Assembly: GCA_027574665.1 (NCBI GenBank)
Contig: CM050654.1
Location: 11,030,142-11,094,141, forward strand
Source: Rhynochetos jubatus
Taxonomy: Eukaryota; Chordata; Aves; Eurypygiformes; Rhynochetidae
DNA: 64,000 bases
Direction: 5' to 3'
Both the position numbers and the translations under genes were made by a program. The first letter of the stretch is position 1. Every line of letters starts with the position of its first letter. The notes under the pieces are model-generated. The model made no database searches. It was not told where the DNA came from and saw nothing but the letters and a program-made list of their open reading frames with translations. Positions 12,001 to 25,346 of the stretch are shown piece after piece.

Positions 12001-15000
12001 AGTAATGAGTTTGTAAAGAGTTAAATCCAGCTGAGCAGCACTAAAAAAAAGACAGTATTAAACGTGAAAGCACAACCTCTGCAGAAAAAAAAGACAGTGT
12101 CATGCAAAAGACAGACACAATGGTTGTTCTAGATCAGCACCTTTCAGCTCTGGCCCTAGTATCAGCCAAGAACACTTATCCTCTGCCAATAACCGAGTGA
12201 AGTCAAGCTAATTGCAAACTTGTGAATGTGAGTGCAGTGAGCATGATTTCATCTTTTCATACAGGTGGTGTGAAATGGGTGCTGCTTTCACAACCATAGT
12301 ATCCAGAGTACAAGTTGATGGGTTAGATGTTAATTACTCTTCCACGGAGGCAAAAAAAGGAGATGAGTGTCCTGGGTGGCCTTTGAAAGGAATGGCAGGG
12401 CTGTTAGGAAGCTAATAATCATGGCTGCAAGTCACATCTGATTCAGCTTTACTATCACTTGGAAGGAATGCTGGAGAACAGCCTCTCCAGGAAAGCTTGG
12501 AGATTAGAAAGGCCCACTAATGGAGTCTGAAGTTGCTCACTTCTGCAGGGCCAAACTCTTGCTCCAGGCAGGTTTTAGTAAGAAAGGAGTTGTGAAGGAG
12601 GCCCTTGGTCCAGGCTGGTGGGGCTACTCCTCAGCATGCATCACCGCCACAGACTGGCTTGGTGGCAGCCACCTCTGTGTCATGCTCCAGGGAGCTGTAG
12701 GAGAATTACACAGGGATAAAGCAGAACTGAACACAGGCATAAAAATATGCAAAATGCAGAGCTGAGCACAGCACGAGTGGGACGGCAGAGCTGTCCCAGG
12801 CGCTGAGGCCACAGCGCAGCCTGCATCTCCCAACCCCTTTAGGGCTGCTCCCCCCGGGTGAGCTGCACACTGCTAGCAGGCCTGCGGGCAGGCCCATGCC
12901 GAGCCCCCTGAAGGCCTCCTGGGTTCAGGACCTGCTCCTGCTGCCTGGTGAGCTCTCTGCTCAATCCAGGTAACACAAAGGGGGAAACGGCCACCACAAA
13001 CTCCAGCCCAGCTGCCTGAAACCACCAGTTTGGTTTTCATCAGAGGGCTGTGTTTCCATTGCTGCACAAGCGAGCCAGCCCATCCTCTCTGGGTGGAGGA
13101 GGAGGGCTGAAACCAGGAGGCCTGGGTGGCTCCTGGCCCCTGAGGTCCACCACGACTGACCCCAGGTTTCGGTGGCACTGAGCTCCACCCTGCAGCTTCT
13201 GCTTCCTTAGCATTGCTCTGCTGCCTGCTCTCCATGTCTCAGTGTCAGACAGATTAAGACATGTTCACTGTGTTTAGCCCTAGTTTAATGCTTTCCTTGC
13301 AGTTACTTGATGAGTGTATTTACCTCTTTTGCCTCGGTGTATTTATGTTGGTGATGTGGCTGTTCTGGAAATGGCTATTGTGTTTGCTCTTGGATGTAAA
13401 ATACATGAGCTACAGACCAAAATGCTTGGTGGGAAGAAAAATTATTCTTGAATTAATTCAGAGAGATCCCTTTCCCCTTGTTCTGATTCCCCCTTCTTGT
13501 GCTTTACAGTTGTTGTAATATTTAGGTTATCTCAGATACAGTTGAAAGTATAGTATTTTGGCACAGTTCACATAGGAAGACTGATCCATCGTGGGAAAAC
13601 ACTGGCACACCCTACAACCGGTGAAAAACCTTTGTGTGAATCCTCTTCGGGTCGCGTCCCTGCACGAACCCGGCTGTGATGGGCAGGTCCCTTCTTTCCT
13701 CTCCAGCCCCAGGCTGCCAGGAGAGGGCAGGCGCGCCAAGCCCGGCCCTGCAGCCCGCTGGAAAATATGGATCCCTTCACAGACAGGTGAAAAACGTAAA
13801 TACACCAAATAAAAAGCAGGAGAAGCATAATATCAAATGATCTCGCAGCACGTTTAACGCCTGCTCGTTGAAATTACAGAAGCAGAAAAATAACATGAAT
13901 TTCCTGTGTTTGCAGGTGTGGACACAAGCAAACAACCGCTATCCAAACATCTGCCACGCGTAGGGATTCTTAAAAAATTAATCCAGCGTCGCAGCTTGAG
14001 CCTCTCTAATTGTTTCCAAGTGATATGTCTCTGCTCGCTCCTGGAGCTGAACGGCAGGCTTTCTAGTGTGTGCACAGGCATCCAAAGAAGACTGATGAAG
14101 AAAATCAGGTGCAAAGTTGTTATTTTCAGAGCAACACGGGCAGGTGAGCCAGTACTTGCAGCTGGCCAAGCAACTGAGCTGACTGTGGGTGAAGGGTTCT
14201 GCAGCCCTGGTATCGCTTCCTAAAATCAACAATGGTTTCCTTCACGCTTTCTTTTGCCAAGCTGCAGCCTGCCAGGTACTTTGCTGTGGCAGAGGGGAGA
14301 TGTGGTCAAGGGCTTGTGGGGTTTTTGCGTCTGTGCTAGAGTTAAGGTGTGTGGAGCAGGAGGCTGGGTCAGCTCAGCGTGTGTTTTAAGTCCTTTCCCA
14401 GATTTTCTGTATTCAGACTTAAGGCATGCTCTTCTTAGGCTGATTTTTCAGCCTACCTGAGTGCGTTTTCAGATGAGCACACACCTACTGGTGTGCTGGC
14501 ACATGCATATGGGCACAAATGTCAGGCCAGAGCTGCCGCAGATGTCTTTAGCGTGCCTTGCAGTGAACCTTAGGCAGCTGTCTATCTGCTCCTGCAAGCC
14601 AGCGTTAGTGGAGGATCTGTTGATTGCACCCTGATATTTATATTCAGGGAAAAACAGCTTCTGTCAAAGCACACTGGTGAGTCTCCTGCTCGGAAACTAG
14701 CAGAGAAAATCCTGCAAACCCAGTATTTGCTGTTATTTCTGACATTCCATAGTTCAGTGGCTTGTAAGTATGTCCAGTATGCTGCTACAGGGTCTCCTGC
14801 CTCACAGAGGGTAGTTGCTAATAGGGTTTTGGTGTTTCCCCTTGCATCCCTAGGAATGGAATTAGAAATAAAGCTATCATCTCACATTAGGATAAGCCTG
14901 ATTAATGAGGCAGACCTCCCCACCTGATACAAGCAGTGACAGTCACCTGGGAGCCTCTGGGCATGATGCCTTGCTGTGCCTGCTTTCAGGAAGAGAGCGC

Positions 15001-15314
15001 CTCTAGCTCCTGGCAGAGCTTTTGGTGGGGTCGAAGTGACTTCAGAAAGAGAGCAGTGCCTTGCTTCTTTGCAATCAAGTCTTCTTTGCTCTGCTGCAGC
15101 CTAAGGTGAGCTCGTTGTATGATGGGTGTGTTGCCAATTAGCCAAGTGCTTTGCCCCTAATGCATACAATCAGCCACTCATCTGGAGTTACTGTCTCAGG
15201 ACTGGTGTCACGTTACAAGACTGTGGGGTGTCTGGTTGGCAGAGCTGAGCATGTTCTCCTGGACCTGCACACTGAAGATAGTACAGCAGTAGCATGAAAA
15301 GGCAAGCTGTGAAG
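9071..15314. other. Intergenic DNA, no gene recognised
   Basis: No repeat family was recognised. It contains the exon-like segment 13,916-14,143 and a moderately GC-rich patch at 12,770-13,240, where open frames reflect composition. Confidence 0.7.
13916..14143 (+). other. Exon-like open segment, unassigned
   Basis: An acceptor-like ttcctgtgtttgcag precedes 13,916, and a strong donor, cag then gtgagc, follows 14,143. The 228 bases between are open in one frame and divisible by 3. The encoded 76 residues are basic (KKLIQRRSLSL, QRRLMKKIRCK) and match no family I know. It may be a cryptic exon, a lncRNA exon or chance. Confidence 0.25.
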
Positions 15315-15534
15315 GACATGTGAGGGTCCTTCACCCCTGAGAGCGTGGTGAGGCACTGACACAGGTTGCCCAGAGAAGCTGTGGATGTCCCATCCCTGGA
15401 AGTGTTCAAGGCCAGGCTGGATGGAACTTCGAGCAACCTGGTCTAGTGGAAGGTGTCCCTGCCCATGGCAGGGAGTTTGGAACTAGATGGTCTTTCATGT
15501 CCCTTCCAACCCGAACCATTCCATGATTCTATGA
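15315..15534 (+). mobile_element. CR1 LINE 3' end fragment
   Basis: Matches the known 3' part of avian CR1: gtggtgaggcactgacacag, then ggaagtgttcaaggccaggc, tagtggaaggtgtccctgcc and a tail ending near attctatga. It shares about 80 bases of close similarity with the fragment at 35,751-35,830. It is 5'-truncated, as is usual for CR1, and has no coding capacity. Confidence 0.93.
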
Positions 15535-15956
15535 CATCTGATATAGACTGCTGACCAGAAGGCAAGGCAAAGGGTCTGAGAGGTCCCCCGAGGTGTAGGG
15601 TCCCAGCTGTGAAGTGCACTGAATTATTCTGCTGCCCTGCAGGTATGCAGCTGTAGTGACAGGGTAGTGTGACTGATGCAAGCCCGAACCTAAATGAGTC
15701 ATCAAAAGTCCTGGTTAGGTGCAGAGAGTGGGAGGCAGAGAATCTCTTTTGTGTGGTTTTAGAAGCAGCTTTGGAAATTGAGGATCTTGAGGAGCAAGAG
15801 AGAGCAGAAGTGCAGTGCAAATCTACTTAATAACAAAAACTATTAATACTCAGACGTCGTTCCGGTGCTTTGTGATAGAAAAAAATAATTAGCTTATAGC
15901 ACAAACAAATGGAAGATCACGGATTATTAAAATTATAATTAAAGCTCGGGAATGAC

Positions 15957-15977
15957 ACTGGCACCATGGACATCTCT
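15957..15977 (+). promoter_or_regulatory. Degenerate RE1/NRSE-like site
   Basis: The central CACCATGGACA (15,962-15,972) matches all 11 central bases of the REST/NRSF element, but both outer parts diverge (about 14 of 21 overall). It lies in an AT-rich, TAATTA-containing block (about 15,880-16,030). Confidence 0.25.
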
Positions 15978-18900
15978 GCAGACTATTTGAGCAGTGCGTT
16001 AAACAAAGTCAATAATTTCTTCTAATAATGGTATTTACAGTAACACAATGGGAATGCAAGGCATTTTGCTGTAGGCAGCCTGGTGTTTTAAAATATATTT
16101 ACAGCATTAACACCCAGAAAGAATAGGTATGGTCTGTGTTGAAAAAAAATGGTTAATGCTGCAGTTCAATTTTCAGCTACTAGGCTTTGGTATAATAATA
16201 AGCAGCAAAGAAAATGAAAATGAAGGAGGATGTTGAAACAAGAGGATTTGTTAGAGGGAGTTTAGAGCAGGATGATTTTGATTATGTGATTGTACTATAT
16301 AAAATGAAGCTGGAGGAGTCATAATTATAAATGTCTATAATCCATGAAAAACAATTTAAAGATAAGGTGATAGAATATTATTAGCAACTTCAGGCCAAGC
16401 TTTCCTACTTGTGGTCATTATTAGTTGCCTTCTTTGGATCTAATTAAGAAAAAAAAAAAGGCAAGGTGTATTTCAGCACCCAGCAGGGAAGGAGAAACCT
16501 GAGATTTTCTTTTGCTCTCAAGGGCTCAACTTCTTTCCAACTGGATGGTTATTTTTTTTGAGAAAAAAGAAGGCTTCAAAATTTGGCTACAAATGTGTTA
16601 GTAGCCCTGGGAAACTTTAAAAGGAACCAGAAGAGAATTAAGGTGTGCCTTGCCATACCACGCCACACTCTGCAATATTGTGAGGAGGTAGCCAGGAACT
16701 TAATTTCATTTTTCTCTTTTAAGGATAAACAGGGGACACGCAAAGATAAAACCAAGAGGAGTTAAGCAAATCAAAGAAATGCTCAGAATTAATTTGCATA
16801 AATCCTCGCCACAAATTACCGCTTTTATCAAAGAGGTTGGTATGGCGCAGGAGAGAGCGTAAAGTGAAGTTCTTGGTCCTTGCCGCTGAGTTGTACCAGC
16901 CCCATGATGCGCCTGTTTCTTCTCTAATATGTTTAAGAATTGCATTTTCTGTTTGGTATTTTTCTGGAAGAACTCACTACCTTTTCTTTTTTGTTTTATT
17001 CAAAGCACTTGGCACTGCTGGCTTACAATTGTGGGTTGTTAGTCTGCTCTATGATCAGAGTTCCCATAATCCAGTTACCTGATTTAAAAAAAAAGAAAAA
17101 AGAAAAATCCCCACCACCCCACAACAGATTAGATTTGTAGATCTTTTCATTTGCTTTTCATTCACAGGTACAGATCCAACTGATAGCAAGGCTGAGCTAG
17201 CAAAGCATCATTGTTTGTTAGGAAAAAACACATCTCGGCTACTCTCATCTGTCGGAGCTCTTCCTGCTTGCCAAGCAGAGCTCTGCGAGGCTCCTGCAGA
17301 CCCTCACCCACAGCCGAGAGCTGCCACCCCAAGGCAGAGGTCTGAAATCAGCAGCCTCTTCTAAAAAAGGTACGTGTGCCCCCCAGGTTGATTCAGCCAG
17401 TCCTGGCAGATGCAGAGCGATGCCAGTATCAGGCACCTCAGTGGTCACAGAGGTAAATTTACTACAGTATTTACTCTTCACCTCTTATTAGCAAGGCATA
17501 GCGTGAAGGAGCTGCTTCACGTTGAGCCCCAGCCAACAGTGTCATTAGCCAGGATGTCCGTGATACTCGGTACAGAGGGAACCACAAGTACTTTGTTGAT
17601 ACCACAGGCAGGCTAAAGTTCTTGATTTTTGGTGTATCAAACATTGCCTTGGGCAGGTTGTGGGGCCAGATGCTGATCTCCATTGTAGCAGTGGAACGTT
17701 GATTACGGTTGAGTTACTCCAAGCTAGAACAGGCCAGAAACTGGTGAGGCTTTGGCCATGTTTCCCGGCCCATCTACTGGAAAATGTAAACAAACCCACA
17801 ACTAATAGGTTCTTTACCATCCATTCAAAGTTATCAGAAAAATACTGGGCATACAGAAGACGAGGGCTAGGGACCTGAGGTTCCTTAACGATGTTGGTAC
17901 CTCCAATAAATGTTTTGCTTCTGCGTTCAGAACGTAGATCTTCCTTGGGGAAATGAGAAAAATGTATCACGGAATCCAGCTGGTTTTAATGCCCTTGAAA
18001 TATTTTAGTTGGATTTTTTAAAAGGCTAAAGCGATGGCAAAAACATAGGTATGGTGCTGTACACAGAAATGGGGAAGACAGCATGAAAGTGCTGCTAGGA
18101 GAGCCTTGTTCTCTGTAGAATAGTGGTGAAAGAAAAAATAGGCAGGAGGAATCTTCAATTAAGATAGTATAAGGAAGCAAATATTTGAGGAACCAGTAAA
18201 TCAACGAGATAAGGGTGGAATAAATGTAATTCAAAGACCAATTTCTTGTTGTAGTATGTTACAAACATCAGAGCGCAGGGCTGCATTTGATGATGGACTA
18301 TAGTGTACAAAGTTGGAAAGAGGCACCAGCTCTCTTTAAAGCTCACTGAAGGATAAATAAATCACAAAGGTTATTGTATCATACTGTCAGTGAGGTTTTT
18401 AATAAGTAGGTACAATTATTTTAGGCATGAAGACAATATAAGAAATATCTGCCCCCAAGGGCTGTTATTTTCTCAACAAATGTGCTGGCAGAGAAAGTCA
18501 AGCCGAGGCACAAATATAATAGGATGAGAAACTATGTGCTGGGGAAAAGGAGTTTGTGATGTTGTTAAAAGTGCCCAGTAGAGAGAAGCAGATCCAAGTG
18601 GAAGACTTTCATAGACAGGAAAAAAAAAAACCACCCAGTTTTACATATGGCAATGAAAATGGGATACTAGGCATTCATACCAAACTTCAGACTTAGATGG
18701 CATTAGAAATATGCTCAGGACAATCCCTGGTGTGCTGGGGTGGGAGGTGTTAAGTCCCACTTGCATTCGTGAGGGCCAATTTCAAAAGCCTTTGCTCTTA
18801 CTGGTGAGCATTTAATGCTGACCATGCCATCAAAACCGGCACCGTATCTGGGGCGAGTAAAGGCTCCATCAGTTCAATTTCAGGCCAAGTCTGACAATTC

Positions 18901-19669
18901 AAAAGAAGTTTTTCCTAAGTAATGACTCGCCAAGTAAGGACTGGAGGATTAGAAGCATTAGAGAATATCCCTATCAGCAACATGAGTACCAACAGAGGGG
19001 GTTTTAGCAGATTACAGAAGAATAACATTTATTTCTCTGCTAGGGAAAGTAAATGTAAAGCAGGAAAAATGTCCAAAGAAAGACAGATGTGGCAGATCAA
19101 GCTTTCATACTTCGATTCCAATGGTATGGGTAAGTGGGAGGATAAATTAAATGTACACCTTGAATTTTAACAGTCCTGGTGACTTAGGAACATGTCAACT
19201 AAGCACAGTCTAATGATACACCATAGAGGGCAGTCCACGTATCTTATTTACAGGCTGCACAGCAATTTCCAGTCTCCCACCAAGCGTGTTCCCAGCCTAT
19301 CAATGAGAACCCCACATTCTCTTGGTTATTACTGTTCTCCATTTCTGTAGCTACTTCCGTTCGGTTTTCATTTGCAATTTTTTAAACCTGAGCATTGCAT
19401 CTGGAGGCAGGACATTTGTAGAGGCTTTTATTTTTTGTAAAGTTCTGGAGAGAGTGGTGCTAACTGTGCAGCAGCCCTACGATGTCAGGTGTGGGTGCTG
19501 GGGGTACCACCCCTGTCCACGCGTGGACCAAACAGCGCTGTTACTCTTTTGTTTCAGGGCTAGCTTGTGGAGCCTGGCAGCGGTAGGCACCTAGATGTGT
19601 GAGTTGAGCATACGTACAGTTTGAGGAAAGAAACTCCTCTGTCTATCCCTTAGAAAGGAAAATCGCTGT

Positions 19670-19685
19670 GGTTACTGTAGTAACC
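19670..19685. promoter_or_regulatory. Perfect palindrome resembling an RFX X-box
   Basis: ggttactgtagtaacc has two 7-base arms separated by gt. The right half AGTAAC fits the RGYAAC half-site, and the left half GTTACT is its mirror. Regulatory use is inferred. Confidence 0.4.
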
Positions 19686-21970
19686 GTGATCTCGTCTGCC
19701 AGCAGACAGTGACTTCTGACTAGTCAGTACCGCAGCTGTAGAGTGCTGCACACGTATGGCTGTAGCAAACAGGGCTGGGATAGCATTTTCAAAGTCATCT
19801 AGGCTCCCCCTTTGCCCCAGGGCATGACTGGCTTTACCTTCACCAGGCAGGTGTCTGTCTAACTCGGTTTTTAAAATCTCCAGTGATGGGGAAGGGTATG
19901 TTTTTCCTTGTCACAGCTGTTGCCTGTTTCATAGCCTGCAGCGTGAAATGGATGGCATTTCCATGCAGTTTTTATATTTAGTGATGTAACTGTAGCTCAT
20001 GTCTCTGGTTGTTTAATAGATTGCACTAATGACCAACTATTAGGTTAGTGATCTTTGTCGTCTCATTTTTAATGTTGTGGGAGTCAGAATATAATCATGT
20101 AATGCTGAGGAGGTGGTGGAGAGCAGAGCTGTCCTCCAACTTTCCATGGCTGGAGGGCACCTGGGCAGACTCAAACTAAGCCTTTTTCTATCTAGTCTGT
20201 TGGGCTCTATTCCTTATTTATAGAACTGATTCTCTCCCAAGCCTGAAGTAGTATGAAATAGTTTCTGTTTGTGACTCAGTTCCTACATTTTGCTTTTCAA
20301 ATCTGCTGTCATCACTAAATAATACATCTAGGATAACAGCAGGTTGTGAGAATATCTAGGTCTTGAGGAAGAAAGAAATGGCCACCTAAGCAACTGCTGG
20401 TCAGAAGGTGCAATGTGTTTATCAGCTGCAACAAGCCAGAGGCCGTAGTGCCTCCAGAAGAAAAGAAAAGGGTTGCTTTAACTGAACTGATACCCTCAGC
20501 ATGAGCGATCCACTCATTTGTTCAAACAGTTTAGCTTCCCACTGCTGGCATGCTTTGTTTTCAACTATGGCACTCCCAATTTTCAGCTATAGTCATAAGC
20601 AATCTAGTAACAGAAGAACCAACATTTTAATGAAAGTACATCAGCCCTGTGATAACATTTTTTCTGTTTTATTTGTCAGTTTGAGCTTGTGCATCCTCCT
20701 TTCACACCTCACTCCCAACACCACCTCGGTCCATGGCTCTGAGGAGTTGTGTTGGATGCAGATGCTGCCCTGTCACACCCTGCAGCAGGATGGAGACAAG
20801 GAGATCATTTAGCTGCCTTGCAGTGCTTTTCTACCTCACGCTTTGCTCCGCTCGCCACCCCTCTGTGAGCAGGGCAGTTACATAGGTTTATGCTGACTTT
20901 CAGCTTTTAATATAGTAATAAGAAGTATGGAGGTTTTTTATTTCTTTAGTTCTGCAAGTTCTTTTTTGGCTTTGCCAATTTCCACTTTGGGTTTTTCCAA
21001 GGTAAGGTGTGTTGTGTTTGTTTTGCCTGGGCTGTGCTTTCGTTTCCTGAAGGACAGGTATAAAGTTCAAAGTGATGCGTGAATTTTGCAATTTGGCCAT
21101 AAGGCTCGTCTCTCCCCTGCCTCCTGTTCTTCTCTCTCCACCCCACTCTCGTTTCTGGATAAAAATGAGATCAGCTTCAAGGCTTGGTATAACTTCTTGT
21201 GCAGCCTCCATGCTAAGTTTAAGGATTTTAATGGTTGTGCGGATGCCACTAAGAGTTTCCTTCCTAGCCCCCAGCAACTCTGCCTCTTCTCCCATCCTGC
21301 CTTCTTCTCCAGTCCCTACTGAAATGTTTGTTGGAAGCTAAGCTAATTCCTTCTTGAAGATAGGAAAATTTAATGATTGCTCAGTGAGGGTAACTGGGTT
21401 TCCTCATGGACCCATTCCCATCCGCCAAGCTGGATGCCTGGGGCTTGCAGGCAGTACATGAAGGCCCAAAGAGGCTGGGGGCACCGTCAGAAAGCATCAA
21501 AATGAGGTTCACTTGTGAAAAGATGGACAGTAAAAACAGCTGAAGCCACAGTCCTTTGGAGGGGGGAGGGGGGACCCCCAGACCTCCAAAATGGGGAGAA
21601 AGGAGCAGGGGGCAAGTCCCAGCTCAGGCACTACAGCCCAAAATCAGCAGCCTGGCCAATGAACCAGGAAAGGTATTTGAGTGCAAAGCCTCAACACCGA
21701 GCCACTGCTTCCACCAGACAACCCAGCAGGGTAGCCCTGTGATGTCTCTGCCCAGCTGGGAAGGATGGTCCTCTTCCCAAGCGAAGGGCAACACAAGGCT
21801 TGACCCACTGAGGCCTTCAGCCTGTCTGCCGTGGGCCTTTTGCAAGGAAAGATCCCACCTACAGATCAGACCCCCTGGGTTGTTCACCTGAGTGACGGGA
21901 TCACCAGGCTTAATTTAATTTTTGACTGGTCAAGATCTGAGTGATTTGATGGGTGCAGTTCTACAGAGAC

Positions 21971-22000
21971 AAAAAGAAAAAAAAGTAAAAAAAAAAAAAA
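21971..22000. repeat. A-rich tract
   Basis: Two A-rich runs split by gt, ending in 14 A (21,987-22,000). Simple sequence only. Confidence 0.85.
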
Positions 22001-22321
22001 GGCCATTGTTCCTGCTTCCCACTGTATTTGATAAAACAACAGGTTAGTTATCACTGAGGTAAAGGCACCAGCTGCCCAGAGTGATGGGCTGGAGTGTTGC
22101 GTGTTTAAATGATAACAGGGCTATGTGAAGACACACCACCTTTTTGTTAAAGGTGCCTCCTACGTAATGAAGAGTTACATAAAACTAAGTTGTCCCCAGA
22201 CAGTCTTAGTCGGGCGTATTTGGGTAATACGCAGAGCAACAGCTTATTAAAATGGAAGAAGCAAACAAAAATGATGATGAAAGGGATCCTTGATTCAAAA
22301 CGAGACGGCTTGCCTCGCAGC

Positions 22322-22339
22322 ATTGACATTTGTGTCAAT
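22322..22339. promoter_or_regulatory. TGACA palindrome in a possible conserved noncoding block
   Basis: attgacatttgtgtcaat has 7-base arms and a 4-base centre. TGACA/TGTCA are the core of TALE homeodomain (MEIS/TGIF) sites. The surrounding 22,190-22,420 is rich in homeodomain-like AT motifs. Confidence 0.3.
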
Positions 22340-24591
22340 ACCGTATTAGTGGTAATCAAATTTCTCATTGTCTGCTGCAATGTAACCAACTCCTGGGGTA
22401 TAAAGCTCCATTAATCATGGAGGTGTGCTCTCTGTGTCTGTGTTGGTGGGAAGATAAATTAGGTGGCGCTTTGCAGATCTGCTGGAAGAAAGGAGGGCAT
22501 GCATTGGGTACAGATGGAGGAGGATAAGCAAAATCTACTCCTAGATCTTTTTCCTTGACGTCTTCTCTGTGCCAAGACAAAGAATGGCTCAGGGACTGTA
22601 ATTTTATTAACGATCCTGAACCATTTTGTGTCACAGTTTTCATTTTAGAGCAAAATGAAAGTGTATTTCTATGCTTAAGGCAACAGGTTGTGGGGGGTGT
22701 GTGTGAATTTCTGTAACTCTGCAGATTGTACAGGCATTTTCACCAGCTTAAAATGGGAATGCTACTTCATTGTTGTCTTGGTCCTGATAGAACCTGCAGT
22801 GCTGTCAGTAGACTCTGGAGACCTAAGTCTCCCACAGCTCTGCCATGGACCTCCCTGCATGATGTTGGGTAAGTCACATCATTTTGCCCTACCTTGTTAC
22901 CTGTTTGAAACACGGGTGACAGGACTCCCTGGATCCAGAAGGCACAGCGTTAATAACGCCATGTTAATGTTCATGAGATGGATCCAAAGGACAAACTCGT
23001 GGGCATGGGTTTTCTGAACTATTCGGGTTTCTGAAGTGCGACACACACGGCGGGTGCCAGCTGACTGGACAGGGGTGTTGAGGCTCTGTACCCTGTCCCT
23101 GGCTTTCTCTTCATGGGTTCCCTTGGAGATGCCACTTGCTGTGCGTGCAATCAGGAGGCTGCTCTGTAAATAAACGCACAGCATCACTGCAGCCTGGATT
23201 ATATGCGTGGGGAACCTTCACCCCAGGGACCTTTCATCCCAGTAATGCCTCCTGTCATTTTCTACAGCCTGTCCTTCTTATCCCAGTGACTTGTTCCACA
23301 CAGTTTGCCCGTGCTTCAGCCCCAGACACCGTGTGGGTTATCTGAAGGGGCTGTATGTTTGAGGAGGTGATTTCAGTACTACAGCATTTAAATGGGTGTG
23401 GTTTACCTGAGGGATCCTTTTTATTTAAAACTGATCAGACCTTCAGTATCTTTGTTTGCAAAAGCAATGACAGCACTTCTTACCCTCTGACACAGAGCTC
23501 TTGGAAATAAAAATGCCAAGTGTGGTTACTGTGCAGAGTGTGACAGGGCTCTGCTCTGTAAGAGTTTAGAAATCTTTGGTTGTCCATAGCAACCTGAAGG
23601 CACTGAAATACCAGCTTGCACACACATGGGGGTTTGAAATGCTGCTGTTACTGCAGGCTGCTAGGAAAAGGCTCTCTGCTTTGTCCCTGCCATCGCTCCT
23701 ACCACTCCATGGAGACTGCCGCTCTTGTCAGCGTAGTGGTTTTCACCAGACTGCTTGTCACCATCCCCAGGAGGTGTGCACCTCGTATGGCCAGAGAGAA
23801 ATCGGCACCAAGGAAGCCCTACCCAGTTAGTCTCCAGCCCGCAAAGGTGTCAGTGCTGTGATGTCCACCGCTATAGAGCGTGTGACAGAGCTGGAGCCAT
23901 CACAGAAGACTGCCAAGTTCACTGGCAGAAGGCAGATTTCCTTTTAGTTCAAAGTAGGAGAAAGAGAACAGAGACACATTGTTTCACACTCTCAGGCCAC
24001 TGACTGGGCAAAACCCCTCTTCCATGTGCCACAGCTTACAAGCGGGAGGCAGGGCAGCATCCCAGGCCGTAGCCAAGTCAGTGGCCCAAAGCAGTGCCTG
24101 TGTGACTCAACATGGCAGGGTTCCCCCTCTGCCACGAATGTCTCAACACGCTGGGTCACCCTAAACTTGTTGCTGACCTTGTCAGAGGTTGCACCCCTTG
24201 TATACTTTGGAAGACCCAGGTGCCAGCCAGCTAGTGCACGCTCTGTCCTGGTGTAGGGTGTTGTGGCAGACCTGAAAGAGTCGTTGCTACGGGTGCTTCA
24301 TCACTACCTGTCACCGCCTCACTCCTTAATACAGCGCTCTGCTGGGAGCCTGACTGCTCAGCTTCACTGGGGCGCTCCTGCAGTGTTAGAGTATGAAGGC
24401 AGCTTCTGTGCTTTTGGCAGGACACAGTCCCCGATGTGATTAGGCTTGGGTGTCCTCCAAAATGGCAGAAACTTCAAAAGCCCCAAGCCTAACGTTGGGG
24501 GAACATATGTGAGGCTGTGATCTGCAGGCAACGTCATCCTGGGAGTCTTTCAGGTCCAGTGACCAGTTTACGTTTACAAGACTTGACACAG

Positions 24592-24609
24592 AAAAAAAAA
24601 AAAAAAAAA
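24592..24609. repeat. A18 homopolymer
   Basis: Eighteen A between gacacag and gagacttatg. No target duplication or retrocopy was recognised on the 5' side. Confidence 0.9.
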
Positions 24610-25309
24610 GAGACTTATGGGCCCATGACTTCAGTCTTTTAATCCCTGTTTCTACCCGTAATCCTCATCCTGTGAGTAGACCTTGCTTGTGCAAGTTGTG
24701 CTCTTGGCTTCAGTGGAGTGTCTTTGACCTGCCTGCCTTTAATGTAAACTAAGATTACTTTTGGCATCTGTGGAATCCTAAAAAATGAAAACAGTGGAGC
24801 GTGATCCAGGGCAACAGGCTTTATACACCCAAGAGGTCACGCTGGAGTTTACATTCGCTGCTGGCAATTCCAGGGGGTCTCTAGCACAGGCAGAGCAGAG
24901 TAATTTCCCTTCTGGCTGCAGAGTAAACACTGTGTGGGGGGTAAATATTAAAGGAATTACTGTAACAGGAGTGGAAAGGAAGGAGGGCTCCTTTGCCAGA
25001 CGCAGTCAAAGGATGTCTGTTTACCTGATGTCCCCACATAGCAAGCACTGCTTACTGGAATGTTTTGGAGGTCAAGCGATAAAGCCTTAAACAGGGACAG
25101 CCAAGGCACAAAGACGATGAGTGCTCTTCCAGCTTTTCAAGTTCTGTGTAATCGTGGTCATTGCTAATTTTCATACCATGATGGTTTAACAGTTTTGTGC
25201 CTGTGATTGCACAGCCTGATTCACATGGGAAATGCTTCTTGGAGCCTAATAAGCACTAAGGTGCACATCCTCTGCGCTGCCATGGCAACGGTGGGATGCA
25301 GGAGAGCTG

Positions 25310-25346
25310 GGAGCTCTGTCTGCCGGGAGCTCTGTCTGCCAGGAGC
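25310..25346. repeat. Short tandem duplication of a 16-bp unit
   Basis: ggagctctgtctgccg is followed directly by ggagctctgtctgcca and a partial ggagc. A small local duplication with no known role. Confidence 0.9.

Noticed and set aside
19222..19236. CTCF-like site (tagagggcag)
   Set aside because: Only the 3' half of the motif matches; the 5' half does not.
20900..21295. Minus-strand frame of 131 codons with a Lys/Glu/Gln-rich sequence
   Set aside because: It looked weakly coiled-coil-like, but overlapping frames on both strands are also open and no family is recognisable.
25180..25200. Possible third, reversed LTR end (atggtttaacag)
   Set aside because: Only a few bases match the LTR terminus and the adjacent sequence does not continue the similarity.
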